Source: Emiliania huxleyi CCMP1516 (taxonomy: Eukaryota > Haptophyta > Isochrysidales > Noelaerhabdaceae). From it: a stretch of 64,000 nt of DNA. Shown here piece after piece: positions 10,517 to 21,800 of the stretch. The translations under genes and the position numbers were made by a program. Positions within the stretch are counted from its first letter, which is position 1; every line of letters starts with the position of its first letter. Under the pieces are notes generated by a model, which searched no databases, had not been told where the DNA came from, and worked only from the letters and a program-made list of their open reading frames with translations. The stretch is from contig NW_005194878.1 of assembly GCF_000372725.1 (NCBI RefSeq), positions 386,063-450,062 on the forward strand. The letters are read 5' to 3'.

Positions 10517-13396
10517 ATGACTTCATCTGTGTTCTTGCCCCTGCTCGCCGCGGGCCGAACCGCTCAAAACACGCCGGTCGCACGGATGATCACCGCCGAG
10601 TCGGAGACCTGGTCGCCCGCAAAATGGCGGGAGATTGACCGCGCCACGAGGGCTGAAGAGGAAGCGCGGCAGGCGCGGGCGCGGCGCGGCCTCCCTCCGC
10701 TGCCGGTGACGCCGACGCACACCGTGCGGTGCGGCTCGCGCGACTGCCGCCCGGGCGAGGGCAACCTGAAGCACGCAATGGACAAGCACGGCAAGTTCAA
10801 GCAGTGGGAGCAGCCGTACGAGCACCGCGAGGGCTTTGTGCAGTCTCGGCTCCGCTCACCGCCGCACCGGCCCCGCCCGAACGTCGAGTACGCCGGCCTG
10901 GTCGCGCTGGCGGCGCGCCTCGCGCCTCGCGGCGGGCCGGTGCCACTGGCGGCCGGTGCCACACGACTCCACACAGCCTGTGCAGAACCGCCCGCCGGGA
11001 CTCCCGCCCGCGATAGGTGCTGTTCGCCGCGGCTGGCTGGGACTGTGAACAGCGTCGCTTCACACCCCAAGCTGTGAACAGGTGCTTCTCGCCGCGGCTG
11101 ACTGGGACTACCGCGAGCTCGCCCTCAACTGGTACCTGCACGCACGGAGGCGCCGTACCTCCCCATCTCCCCATATCTCCCCACATCTCCCCACATCTCC
11201 CCACATCTCCCCACATCTCCCCACATCTCCCCACATCTCCCCACATCTCCCCACATCTCCCCACATCTCCCCACACCTCCCCACACCTCCCCATATCTCC
11301 CCACATCTCCCCACATCTCCCCACATCTCCCCACATCAACTGGTCCCTGCACACACGCAGACTGGGCTACCGCGGCGCGCTCGTCCTCTCGATGGAGCGA
11401 GCGCTGCACGAGCTGCTGCTGCGGCGGGGCGTGCCCTCCTTTGACGGCGGCGCGCTGCTGGCGGCGTGGAACCGCACCTGCCTGCAGCGCCACATCCAGG
11501 CTAATCTCGGGTAATCTCGGGTAATCTCGGGTAATCTCGCCGCGGCGGCGCGGGTCGTGGAGGGACACGACGTGCTATTAATTAATATTATACTTTGTGA
11601 TATCATGTTTACTTTTCGCTGGTCGCGAGGCGGGACACGACGTGCTATTAATTAATATTATACTTTGTGATATCATGTTTACTTTTCGCTGGTCGCGAGG
11701 CGGGACACGACGTGCTGCTGACGGACGCGACGGCGGTGTTCCTCAAAGACTTTCTGCCGCGGCTGGTCGGCGCGCCCGCGGCATCTCGACCCTAGATCTC
11801 CCCACATCTCCTCATATCTCCCATATCTCCGCGAATCTCGACCCTGGAAGCGGACGCTCTCCCCATATCTCCCCTGATCTCCCCGGATCTCGACCCTGGA
11901 AGCGGACTACGGAGCATCTCTCCCTCCTGGCCCTCGAGAGAGACGCGTACTCTGCTGTACTCGTCGGTGTTCCGCGAGCACTCCCGCCCCGACCTCGGCC
12001 GTCTTGATGACTTAGGCTGCCCATATCTCCCCATATCTCCCCATATCTCCCCATATCTCCCGCAGGAGCTCGACGTGCTCCTCCAGCGAGACGACTGGCC
12101 GCGCACAGGCGTCGGAAAAAAGAAAGAAAGATGGCACGCAGCCCAAGGGAGGGGGTGGGAGGACGGCGCACGCCGCCACCACACAGGGATGTTAAGGAGA
12201 GGAGTGTGGTGGTGCTAGCCGTCGCCCAGCCTTGGAGGGGTGCCTGCCTCTTCCTGTCTCTCTTCGCACAGGCCTCGGCACGGCCGTCAACGCCGGCTTC
12301 GTCTTCTTGCGCGGCTCGGCCGGTGCGGGTCGGTCGCAGCTGGTGCTTCGGCTGGTCGACGATGCGGTGAGATTGCCGGAGATGACCAGAGATGACCAGA
12401 GATGAGCGGAGATGACCAGAGATGACCAGAGATTAGCGGAGATTACCCGAGATTACCCGAGATTACCCGAGATGCGGCTGGTCGACGACGCGGTGCGGCG
12501 AGGGCCCACCGAGGCCCTCACCTGTGAACAGCGCCTCTTCACACCCCGAGGTGTGGATAGCCTACCTGTGGACAGCGCCTCTTCACACCCCGAGGCGTGG
12601 ATAGCCTACCTGTGGACAGCGCCTCTTCACACCCCGAGGCGTGGATAGGTGCGGCGCGGGCTCATCGAGTTCTACCTGCGGTGGAACAACATCCCCGACC
12701 AGTACGGCTACAGCCACGAGATCGCCCACACGGCGCTCGACGTCGGAGGCGGGACATCTCCCCATATCTCCCCACACCCCCACACATCTCCCCATATCTC
12801 CCCACACCTCCCCACGCCTCCCCACATCTCCCCACAGGCGGGGCGTCCGAGCTCGCCAACGAGACCAGCGTGGGCAGCCTGCGGCCAAAGCGGTGTGCCG
12901 AGGGCCGCGGCCGCTGCCTGCGAGTCGGCCTGCTGCCGCACGCCGAGTTCCCTCGCCACGGCGACTGGCGCGCCCTCGCGCCGACGGCGCTGGTCTACCA
13001 CCTCACCAACAACAACGCGGACGGATGCCCGCTCGCCCGCCGCCGCGCGGCCGCGCCGGAGCCGGCGCCGCAGCCGCCGGCGCCGCAGCCGTGCGTGTAC
13101 GGGGCGCGGCCCTTCCGAGGGTACCGGCAGCGGCTCGATCGGTACGACGAGGCTCGGCGGATTTTCAGAGGTTGGGACGAGGGCGCGCGCCGCAGACCCG
13201 CAGCCGCCCTCTCCGGTGTGAGTAGGTGGACTTTGAGGAGATGCGTGAGACGCTGCGCTCGGTCGGCGCTTGGATCGCGGAGGCGGAGGACGGCGGCGGC
13301 GGCGCGTCGGCCGTCGGCGGGGCGGAGGAGCAGCCCAACAGCTTGCGCTGCAGCGGGAGGAGTTGCCGCGGTCCGGACGGCGTCGATCTGCCATGA
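10517..13396 (+). CDS. Nucleotide-diphospho-sugar glycosyltransferase (GT77 / Nucleotid_trans-like)
   Basis: Joined exons give the family landmarks in order. There is an N-terminal region from ATG 10517, then VLLAAADWDYRELALNWYLH (11082 on), then LVLSMERALHELLLRRGVPS (11380 on). Next come VLLTDATAVFLKDFLP (from about 11710), TAVNAGFVFLRG (about 12285-12320) and RRGLIEFYLRWNNIPDQYGY (12654 on). The C-terminal tail ends with VDLP and TGA at 13394-13396. In this family the segment D-x-D-x-VWLRDP binds the metal-nucleotide sugar. Here it reads TDATAVFLKD, so the second Asp is Thr and metal binding may be altered. Such enzymes include plant RRA/XEG113 arabinosyltransferases and act in the Golgi, though I see no N-terminal anchor in this model. 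Introns show exon-edge duplications: 11017-11044/11082-11109, 11125-11149/11336-11360, 11561/11631/11701 and a 44-bp triple repeat at 12521. Family call is good. Start and several joins are inferred. Confidence 0.65.
11045..11081 (+). repeat. AACAG-type introner tail between duplicated exon edges
   Basis: This 37-base insert reads GTGAACAGCGTCGCTTCACA and continues CCCCAAGCTGTGAACAG. It sits between 28-base copies of the exon start (11017-11044 and 11082-11109, three mismatches). TGTGAA...TTCACA forms a small hairpin. The unit 11017-11081 begins GT and ends AG, and removing it leaves the frame intact. Confidence 0.75.
11157..11336 (+). repeat. CCCCACATCT tandem array (intron of the glycosyltransferase)
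   Basis: About eighteen copies of the 10-base unit CACATCTCCC, with CATAT variants, lie between two copies of TCAACTGGTNCCTGCACNCA. The array is pyrimidine-rich in the sense strand of the gene, like the arrays in the TPR gene, although the two genes lie on opposite strands. Confidence 0.7.
11561..11720 (+). repeat. Two 70-bp intron units repeated head to tail
   Basis: GGGACACGACGTGCT starts at 11563, 11633 and 11703. The first two copies are each followed by an AT-rich tail (ATTAATTAATATTATAC... ending GGTCGCGAG). The third continues into coding sequence for LLTDATAVFL. Each unit begins GC after AG and ends AG. Confidence 0.75.
12107..12278 (+). mobile_element. Introner-like element inserted as an intron
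   Basis: This is an inverted homologue of 9053-9240, placed between the exons for LLQRDDWPRT and GLGTAVNAGFVFLRG. The boundary sequences CGCACAG|GCGTCGG and CGCACAG|GCCTCGG are duplicated at the two ends, giving a GC-AG intron. Confidence 0.65.
12521..12649 (+). repeat. 44-bp CTGTGGACAG-type unit, three copies
   Basis: Units start at 12521, 12565 and 12609 with CCTGTGRACAGCGCCTCTTC and end GTGGATAG. The exon edge GGTGCGGCGNGGGC flanks the block at about 12493 and 12648. This is an expanded copy of the AACAG-type introner family. Confidence 0.7.
12757..12838 (+). repeat. ATCTCCCC array (intron)
   Basis: A short array of CCCCATATCT/CCCCACACCT units ends in CCACAG before GCGGGGCGTCC. The matching exon edge GGCGGGACATC lies just upstream (about 12750), so this intron also begins with a copy of the next exon start. 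Confidence 0.6.
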
Positions 13397-14177
13397 GAGT
13401 TGTGTGCTGTGAGTCTGTGCGCGTGTCCGCCGATTTCGGATGCTTTCTTTTTTGCGAACGAGAATTCTTCTGGCGGTGGCCTACCCCTAAAAGAGCTAAG
13501 TTCTTTTTGTGTAATCCCCCCCCCCCCCCCCCGGAAACTAGCCCCGAAAGCGACAAAAGCGCCCTAGCTTCCGACCGTGCTCCCCGCTGCTGCTCAGGGG
13601 ACAGACGACCTTGACGTCGCCGGAATAGCGCCTGCCGCCCGCCAATCTTGCACCCGTCAAAGGTGTGAAAGCGACGCGATCGCATTCGCCTTTTCTGCTG
13701 GACCCAACCTCGACGAGCCCCCGACCGTTGAGCCTCTGCCCTGCGCCCCCCCCCCCCCCCCCCCGCCCTGCGCTGCCCTGCACAAACTTATTGACAAACA
13801 CACACCCCACACGCACTCGAACACCCGCACATACACGACAACCCGCTGCCCTCAAAAGAAGCTATCAAATACAAAGAAGCTAACAAATACGTGTATGGGA
13901 GGTAAAGGTGGCGGCGTCACGCTGCCCGGCTTCACGGGGCAGCCCCGCCCTTGCGAGGCAGGCAAGTGAAAGACTGACCCCATACGCCGACTGCCCAATC
14001 CCCCCTTCCCCCTCTCCAAACTCGACGAGCCGACGCACGGCCGTTGAGCCTCTGCCCTGTGCACCCCGTAGCTCGGCGACTTTCTTTCCAAGTGTCGTGA
14101 GAGATAGCGGGCTCTGTGGCGAGCACAACGCAAGCTGCTGCACACTGGATTCACTCCCAGTAAGCCGTTGGGACAGC
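13397..14177. other. Intergenic, poly-C tracts
   Basis: No gene is seen. There are C homopolymers near 13518-13532 and 13748-13764. Two partly similar blocks share CGACGAGCC and CCGTTGAGCCTCTGCCCTG (about 13712 and 14020). The stretch probably contains the 3' ends of both neighbouring genes. Confidence 0.4.
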
Positions 14178-14459
14178 CTAAGCCCGCGCACGCCGAAGCT
14201 GGCGCTTGCACACAGCACACGCCACGTCACACTCGGAGCACTCGGGACAGCCGGCACGGAACGCAAGCTCCTTCTCCTGGTCAGCGTTGAACCAGCCTGC
14301 TATGCGCGCCCCCGCCTTCTCCGCGGCGGGGATAGGATGCCCCACACCGGCCATCTCCTTCGTGAGCCGCGTGAGGCCCCGCGCAAACTTCTCCGGGTGT
14401 ATGTTCGCTTCGATTTTATTCGATGCGCAATTCGCGCCGGCTTTTCCACCGGTCGCCAT
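14178..14459 (-). CDS. Small hypothetical protein with a C-x2-C-x5-C-x2-C tail
   Basis: A 93-residue frame starts with ATG at 14459 (MATGGKAGANCASNK). The last third contains CPECSECDVACAVC, four or five clustered cysteines that could bind zinc, followed by a basic end. The body (EKFARGLTRLTKEMAGVGHP) looks like an ordinary helical protein. No family is recognised. A plus-strand candidate gene overlaps the opposite strand just upstream, so one of the two may be spurious. Confidence 0.35.
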   Translation of the reverse strand: MATGGKAGANCASNKIEANIHPEKFARGLTRLTKEMAGVGHPIPAAEKAGARIAGWFNADQEKELAFRAGCPECSECDVACAVCKRQLRRARA

Positions 14460-14498
14460 TGCCCATCTTTCGCCGATCTGCTGCCCCCGCGGGCGGCG

Positions 14499-15249
14499 AT
14501 GGCGGACAGCAGCGCGCCTGGCGCAACGGCAGTGCCGTCGGATGGCACGGCTGGTCGGCTGCGTCGCTCCACCTGCAGCCGGGGTGCGCGCTCGCCCTGA
14601 TGCCGCGTCGTCGTCGCTCACGAACGCCCTCCTCGAGCTGCGGGACCTCAACAAGGCGGCGCTGACCTTCCTCATGTGGGACTTGCGGGCGCGCGCCACG
14701 GCCAGGCGGTCGCGTACGGCAAGCGGCTCAGACGCACGCGGCCGGCGTCGAGAGGGAGCTACCCACGTGCAAGCGGCGCAAGGCAGCAGACGGCGCGGAG
14801 GAGGCGCTTCTCGCCGTGGTGCCGGACGCGCTGCAGGACGTGCCGAAGCCGAAGGCGACGGAGACGGACAGCGAGCCCGAACCGGAACCGACGCCATCCG
14901 CCGAGATCGAGACTTCTATCCCACGTCGCTTTGCGACTGCGAGTGGGAGCGCTGCACCTGCTCGGCCATTGAACAGTCGGCGGAGAGGGCCCTCGCGCAG
15001 CGCAACGACGAGCTGGGAGCCAGGTTTAGGGAGTTTATGGCAAGCAGCAACCCAATGCGTAAGGAATCTGCAATCTGCTCGTCGACGTGGAGCTCCGGTA
15101 TTGGTGGCGAATGCATCGGGCAGAGGAGCGGCATGGCGATTCATAGCGAGACGCTGCGCGAGGCGCATGCGGGGTGGCAAGCATGCGACGGGGAGCTGCA
15201 AGATGCGTTTCGTGAGATCGACTCGCTGCGCGAGGCGCTTGCGACGTGA
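14499..15249 (+). CDS. Hypothetical protein, probably spliced
   Basis: Three coding-like pieces lie in different frames. The first is MADSSAPGATAVPSDGTAG at 14499. The second is SSLTNALLELRDLNKAALTF at about 14610-14700. The third is an acidic stretch ending PEPEPTPSAEIETS at about 14790-14925. A last helical part includes ERALAQRNDELGARFREF and REIDSLREALAT and stops at 15249. The heptad spacing suggests a coiled coil. No family is recognised. Joining the pieces needs introns that I infer from frame changes only. Confidence 0.35.
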
Positions 15250-15805
15250 GGCGGGCGCGCGACTCGTGAGGCCAAGGCGCCCGACTCGTCGAGTATGTCG
15301 CGGTCCCGGGCAACGAGAATCCAGGCCGGCGGGAGCCGTGTCGACGGCAGCGCCACCAGGTCACCGGTGGTGGGCTCCATGGTCTCACAGTGTGCCGGCA
15401 GTCGCCGAGCAGTGTCGCTCACACAAGCCGCAGCACAAGTGACTGAGGGCCAGTGAGGGCGAGCCCATCGCTGTCACAGCTGTGGCAGCCGCACAGTAGG
15501 CTGTGCCAACTGTGCAGAGCGTGTGAGCAGCATAGGAGCTGCTCTCCAGGCTTCAGGCGCAAAGAGATCTAGCCTCTACAAACGGGGGGCGCAATTATAC
15601 CAGAATTATACTTTACGTACGTCAGTAGTATCTAGTAAAACGCAAAAGGAAATCTAAGCGAGCTTCTCCCAATTCCGAACAGCAAAATTCTTAGATAGGC
15701 GTACAGCGAACACATCTCGGTCGATCTCCTCACATCGTCACTCTTTCGGCACCCACCTCCACTGCACTCGCGGCGCGCCCCTAGGTTCGCCACAAGTTAC
15801 GTCCT
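15250..15805. other. Intergenic between two convergent genes
   Basis: No gene is seen. The part from 15590 to 15720 is AT-rich and probably holds the 3' region of receptor A. GTGCAGAG/CTGTGGCAG-like short inverted motifs occur at 15460-15540. Confidence 0.4.
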
Positions 15806-18800
15806 CTACGGCTGCACCACAGGCTGCTGGTGCAGCTCGGCGGGGCGCCGCCGCACGAGGCGCGCCACCGCTATGCGGCGGCGGAGGAGCTGCCACCGCC
15901 GCTGGAGCGGCCCCGCATCGCATGGCACCGCTCCCATGCTGCTCAGCGCGAGGCGGCGGCTCACGGTGCGGTGCTCCGGAGCCGGGTAGAGCGGCACCGC
16001 CACCGTGTCGAAAAGCTTGTACGGCTGCTGCAGCAGCACCTGCGGCGTCTGCTGGAAAAAGTTGCGGAACGGAACGCCGCCGCAGGTAGGGTCCTGCTCG
16101 TGGACCATTGCGACGGCGATGCGTCGGTCCATCGCCGCTTGCACGAGGCGCGCGACGGCGCCGCCGGCGTCCAGGAAGGTCTTATCGTTCAGGTAGAGCA
16201 GAAAAACTACGTGCCCGGAGAGCGGGGCCGCGTTGACTCCCTCGAGCGCCTCCTCCGCATCGCGGATCGTTACCGTCTCGGCGCTGGCGGTAGAGCCGCG
16301 CCCCTCCCTCGCCGCCGTCTTGAGCTCTCTTGCAATGCCGACGGCGCTCTCGTTGTCGCGGCACGCGAGGATGGTGACGGGGCCGCTGAAGGCAACGGGG
16401 CCCGCCTGGCCGGGCACCATCACGCCGTCGGCGAGCTCGGCCGGGCGGCTCGCGTAGTAAGGAGAGTGCAACAGCATGCGAAGCGCGACCGCCTTGAGCG
16501 ACTCGAGCTGAAAGGCGTTCACCCGCACCCACACGATCGGCGGCGTCGCCTCAAACACGCGCGCGAGCATCTCGCCTGGCCCGCTGTAGGAGGGGTAGGC
16601 CGGCGGGGCGGTCTCGACGCAGTGCTCGCGGCACTCTGCCTTCAGCGCCTCGATCGAGGCGCCGCCCTTGTCGACGTCAGCCTCCTGGATCGGGATGAAG
16701 GGCCGGTTCGAGCCTAGCGCAGCGTACAGCTCGCGGCGACAGTTGAAGCTCTTGAAGTAGCCCGCGCTGAGGAAGACGAGAAAGGTCGTCGCGTCTCTGA
16801 CCGACTCCTCGAGCCTGCCCACGTCCTCGAGATTGTCGACGTCGAGCCAGATCCGGACGCCGGGGAGAAGAAGCTGGAGCTGCCGCACGACGGTGTGCGT
16901 CTGGTCCTGGCCGGTCCCCCAGCAGTGCGAGATGAAGCCGTGGAAGTGGCACTCGGGGGACAGCTCGAGGACTGGGGGACGGCCGGAGGAGGAGAGGCGG
17001 ATGGTGGGCGCGCGGATGGCGCTGACAGTCTTGAAGACGACGACGAGCAGCGACACGGCCAGCATTGCGGCGGTGAGCGCGATCACAAACTCACTCGCGC
17101 CGCGCGCACTCTCGAAGCCGACGAGGGCCTTGCACATGTCCTCGTAGGCGGCGCTCTCGCACAGCTGAATCACCATGCCGGAGATGAAGCAGCATGCGAG
17201 AAACAGATTGGCGGTGCACGCGAGGTAGAGGTCGTCGTCGCGCTTGAAGGGCCGGGCGAGGGCGAGGGCGGCGAGGTAGAGGGCCGAGACAACAGAGGCG
17301 ACAAGGAGGCGGAGCAGCTTGCTCGAGCCGTCGTCTGTCTGAATGAAGAGCACCAGTGAAGCGAGGAAGAGTTTGCGGCCCAGATCGACGACCTCCCAGA
17401 AGAGGAAGCGCGGGTCGTAGTCGCGCCAGAGGAAGCGGCTGGCTCGGGCCGTGGCCCTAACTCGCTGCGCCAGCACCTCGGAGCGGATCGAAAGCAGGAG
17501 CGCCAGGAAGGCTAGCGGCACGAGCACCGGCCAGAGGACAAAGAAGGCCCAGAAGTACGCGTCGAGGCCGCTGTACTCGTCGTCGTCGGCGCTGCAGAGC
17601 ACGTCGAGGTCGGCCACGAGGTAGGAGCGCCTGTCCCCGGTCAAGTCGTCGATATTAAACGACTCGCACTGCCGCGCCTTGAAGATGGAGCGGGAGACCG
17701 AGGGCAGCACGAGGTAGGCAACGAGGATGGCCCAGTAGAGGAGGCGACGCAGCGTAGCGCGCACAAGGTCGCGCCGGAGGGCGTCGGCGCGACCAGACAG
17801 AAGCCACTCCGCGAGGGCGCAGCAGGCGAGGGAGGCGCCTCCGAGCATGATAGATAGGATCGGCCACAAGCCTGCGAGCAGGAGCCGGTCTCCCATCGAG
17901 CCGATGCAGGCATCAGGATAGGTGAGGCCGATTAGGTCGAGGCTGATCGCGTCCATGAAGTCGGTCCAGCGCGTGAAGTCCTCGTGGAGGCGGACGCCGT
18001 AGACGGGGCCGAGCGTCGCGGCGATCTGGTAGAAGCTGACCAGGATCTTGAACTTGGGCTGGAAGCCGACCTAAGGCAAATGATGCGAAAGGTGTCTCGC
18101 CACACGCAATATGTGAGGCAGCGACGGGCTACTCCCATTCTATGATCGGCAGAAAGTCCACGGCAGGAGAAGAGGCAGTGCAGGGTGACAGAGGGGGCTG
18201 CACGCCGACCTGCGACTCGCAGATGTCAAGACGTGCTCTGAGGCGGCCCCACGCCTCGGCGCGGGCGAGGGTGCGGTACAAGACGAGCCCTGTCCCTGCA
18301 AGAGCGACGACGACTCCCGCCAGGATGCCGAACTGCCCCGTCGTCGGGCAGTCGGCGCAGCCTCGCTCCGCGCGGCTGAAGTACTGCTCGTCGCTCACGC
18401 ACCACTCACAGAGCGGGCCGGTGTGACCGAGGTCGCAGCCTGGGCCGGCGCCGCCAGACGCCGCGAGGAGGCGGCGAGAGGTCTCCGTTGAACCGCTCGA
18501 GCCGCTGCAGTGGTCGGAAGCGTCGCACTTGTGGATCTTGGTGGTGAGGGGCGAGGCGCGCCAGTAATCGCGCCGGACGCCGAGGGTCTCGAGAGTGGTA
18601 TTGGTCGCGCAGTTGGCGTTCAGCGGGCACGCTTTGCAGTGCTCGGTCGGGAAGCGAAAGATATCATCCGGAAGGGCACTCGCGTCCCGCAGGTAGAAGC
18701 CCTCCTTGCAGATGGAGCAGGTGACGTCGCCGCTGTCGGAGCCGGTAGGGTAAGGGCAGGGGGTGCACTGCGACAGGCCCTCGCTCGCCGCGTAGGTGCC

Positions 18801-21800
18801 CGCCTCGCACTCCTCGCACTCGGTGGAGGAGGCTGCGAAGCGTCCGATCGGGCACAGCTCGCAAGCAGACATGTTGGCCGAGGGGGCGATGCTGCCTGGA
18901 GCGCAAGGCGCTGGCTGCGCGGCGCCGCCGGCGCAGAAGCTGCCAGGCGCGCAACCGACGCAATCGTCGAGGCTCTCCAGCGTGGAGGACGCCTTCCCGT
19001 TGTAGAAGCCCGCGGGACAGCTCGCCGGCAGCTGAGCGCTGCTTCCCTTGGGACAGAACGTACCCGGCGCGCACTCGAGGCAGCCCGCGGCTCCGGAGTC
19101 CGACTGGTACGTCCCGAGGCCGCAGACGGTGCACTGGCCCTGAGCAGGCGTGGCTGCGGTTCCCGGAGAGCACACGGCAGGCGCGGCGCCACCTCCCGCG
19201 CACGACGAGCCGGCGGGGCACTCGAGGCACTCGGGGTCGCCGTCGGCGTCCGTCGCGTTGGCGTACGTGCCAGGCGAGCACTGCGCGTCCAGCTCGCGCG
19301 ACGACCCCTGAGGGCAAAACTTGCCAGCAGCGCAGCGGACGCAGGCGGCGGCGGCGGGCTGGACCTGGTAGTACCCCTCGGGGCACAGCTCGCACGCCTC
19401 GTTGCGGGTGCCGTTGGCGAAGCTGCCCTCGCGGCACGCCGTCTGCTCGGTGGAGCCGGTGGTGGCGAAGTGGCCCGGCAAGGCGGCGGTGCACTCGCTC
19501 GCGGCGGTGAGGTTGGTGGCGCTCGAGTAGCTGCCAGCCTCGCACGGCAGCGCCGCCGCCGCGCCAACAGCGCAGTAGCTTCCCGCCTCGCACGGCTCGC
19601 ACGCCGTCTTGCCTTCCTCGTCCTGGTACGTGCCGGCGGCGCAGGGCGTGCACTCGCCCTGCTTGTACGCGTCCATGTACGACCCCTTGGCGCACGCCGT
19701 CTGCTGCGTGGAGCCGGTGGTGGCGAAGTGGCCCGGCGAGGCGTCGGTGCACTGCGAGGCGGCGGTGAGGTCCGTCTTGTCCGAGTAGGTACCCGCGTCG
19801 CAAGGCAGCGGCGCCGACGCGCCCTTGGCGCAGTAGCTTCCCTTCTCGCATTCGCGGCAGGACGTCGCGCCCGTATCGTTCTGATAACTGCCGGCAGGGC
19901 AGTCCGTGCACTCACTCAGCCCGGGCTCGCCGCCAAATGTCCCAGCACGGCAGCGCGCGCACGTCTCGCTGCTGTCTGCGCCGGCGGTCGGGCTAGAGGT
20001 TCCGGGGGGGCACTGCTGACAGGCGTCGGGTGAGCTGCTGCCCGTCTTCTCGTTGTAGCTCCCCGCAAGGCAGGGCGTGAAGCCGCCGCCACAGTCGTCT
20101 GTGACTTCGCAGGACCCACCCGCGGCGCACAAATCGCACGACGTCTGCCCACGCTCCGTCTGAAACTCGCCAGCAGGGCACTGCACGCACGCAGCCTGGC
20201 CGGTGAGGTTCTGGTACTGCCCTGCGTCACAGTCGAGGGGCTGGATGGTGCCTGCATTCGGGCAGAAGCGTCCCGCGGGGCAGTCGGTGCAGCCGGTGGC
20301 GTTGAGCTGATCGGCGAACGTGCCAGGAGGGCACTCGTCGCAGGGGTGGACCGCGCCGGCTGTGGACTGGCTCGTCCCCGGAGAGCAAGGGAGGCACGAC
20401 TCGGCACTGGCTGCGCCAATCACGGGCATGTAGAAACCAGGCGCACACGGGAGCGGTTCCGCTGTGCCCTTGGGACAAAAGTGGCCTCGCTTACACGCAC
20501 CTTCGCAGGAGGAGTTGGTGAGGCCGCTCCTGTTGCCGTAGTAGCCAGCAGGGCAGAGGTTGCACTCGGGAACGCTGAAGTCGCCAAAAAAGGAGCCCTT
20601 GCGCGGCATCCAGCTGCCCAAGCGGCAGTCCCAGTCTATCGGCTTGTCGGTCTGTATCGTGGCACCGTCGTTGTCGTCGCCAGCGGTGTTGCCGGTGAAG
20701 GAGGCGGCGCTGATCGAGAGGCGGAGTTCGTCCAGGTACAGCACCGAGCCGGACATTCCCGCTCTGTTGTCGATGAAGGCGACACCCGCGATGGAGAGGG
20801 ACTCGCTGTTCCACGCGTAGACGACACCGCCGAACTGCGGTTGCGAGGAGAGAACGGGGTGAGGCAGCCGTGGCCCTCTCTATCTCTCGCCCCGCTACCT
20901 TGCGGCGCTGCTGGAGGCCGGCTAGCTCTACGCGGCGCACCCTGTCAGCAGAGCAGCCCGTCACGGCCGAGTCGATGATCGAGACCGCACCGCTGCTAGA
21001 CGCGTAGACGACGCCGCCGTCCTGCGGTTGCGAGGAGAGAGCGGGGTGAGGCAGCCGTGGCCCTCTCTACCTCTCACCCCGCTGCCGTGCGGCGCCGCAT
21101 GGGCGCGCGGCTAGCTCTACGCGGCGCACCTCGCCAGCCGAGCAGTCTCTGACCGTCGAGTCGATGATCTCGACGTCGCCTGCGCCTTCCGCGTCCACAA
21201 CGCCGCCGTAGTCCGCCCTCCCGTTGACGAGGGTCAGCCCCCGTAGGGTGAGGCTGCAGCCGCCCGAGAGGCGAAAGAGCCCGGTCTGTTCCTGGCCGTC
21301 GAGCGTCGCGCCCTCGCCGCTGCTCGCGACGGTCACCTTGATGTCGGAGGAGCAGCTGATCTGGCTGCCCAGCTTGAAGTCTGCCCTGGGCGGCAGGTAG
21401 ATTGCGACGTCGGCTTGCGAAGTAGCAGCCTCCGTGATCAGGGAGCGGAGCTTAGCCTCGCTCGCCGCGGCGACATCGAAGCCGGGGAACACCGGCGGCG
21501 TAGAGGGCGGAGGCGGCAAGGACGGCGGCGGCGGAGGGGCAAGAGGCGGCGACGGGGAGAGCGGCGGCAGAGGCGGCAGCGACGGCGGCGACGGAGAGGA
21601 CGGAGGGAAAGGGGCGAGGATGAACGTCTCGCTGCCGTAGGATCCGGAGCCGAGCGTGAACGTATAGCCCGCACCCTCCCACTCGTCGCCGTTCCAGCCG
21701 TCGCCCCACGAGTCGTACATGTCGAGCGTGCACTCGCCGGGCGGCGCGGACAGGGTGCCGGAGTAGGGGGCCCCTCCACTGCCGATCAACGCGCCGCTGC

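Noticed and set aside
18510-20033. 507-codon Arg/Ala/Gly-rich frame on the plus strand
   Set aside because: It is the antisense shadow of the GCC2/GCC3 repeat exon of receptor A, which has clear family motifs on the minus strand.
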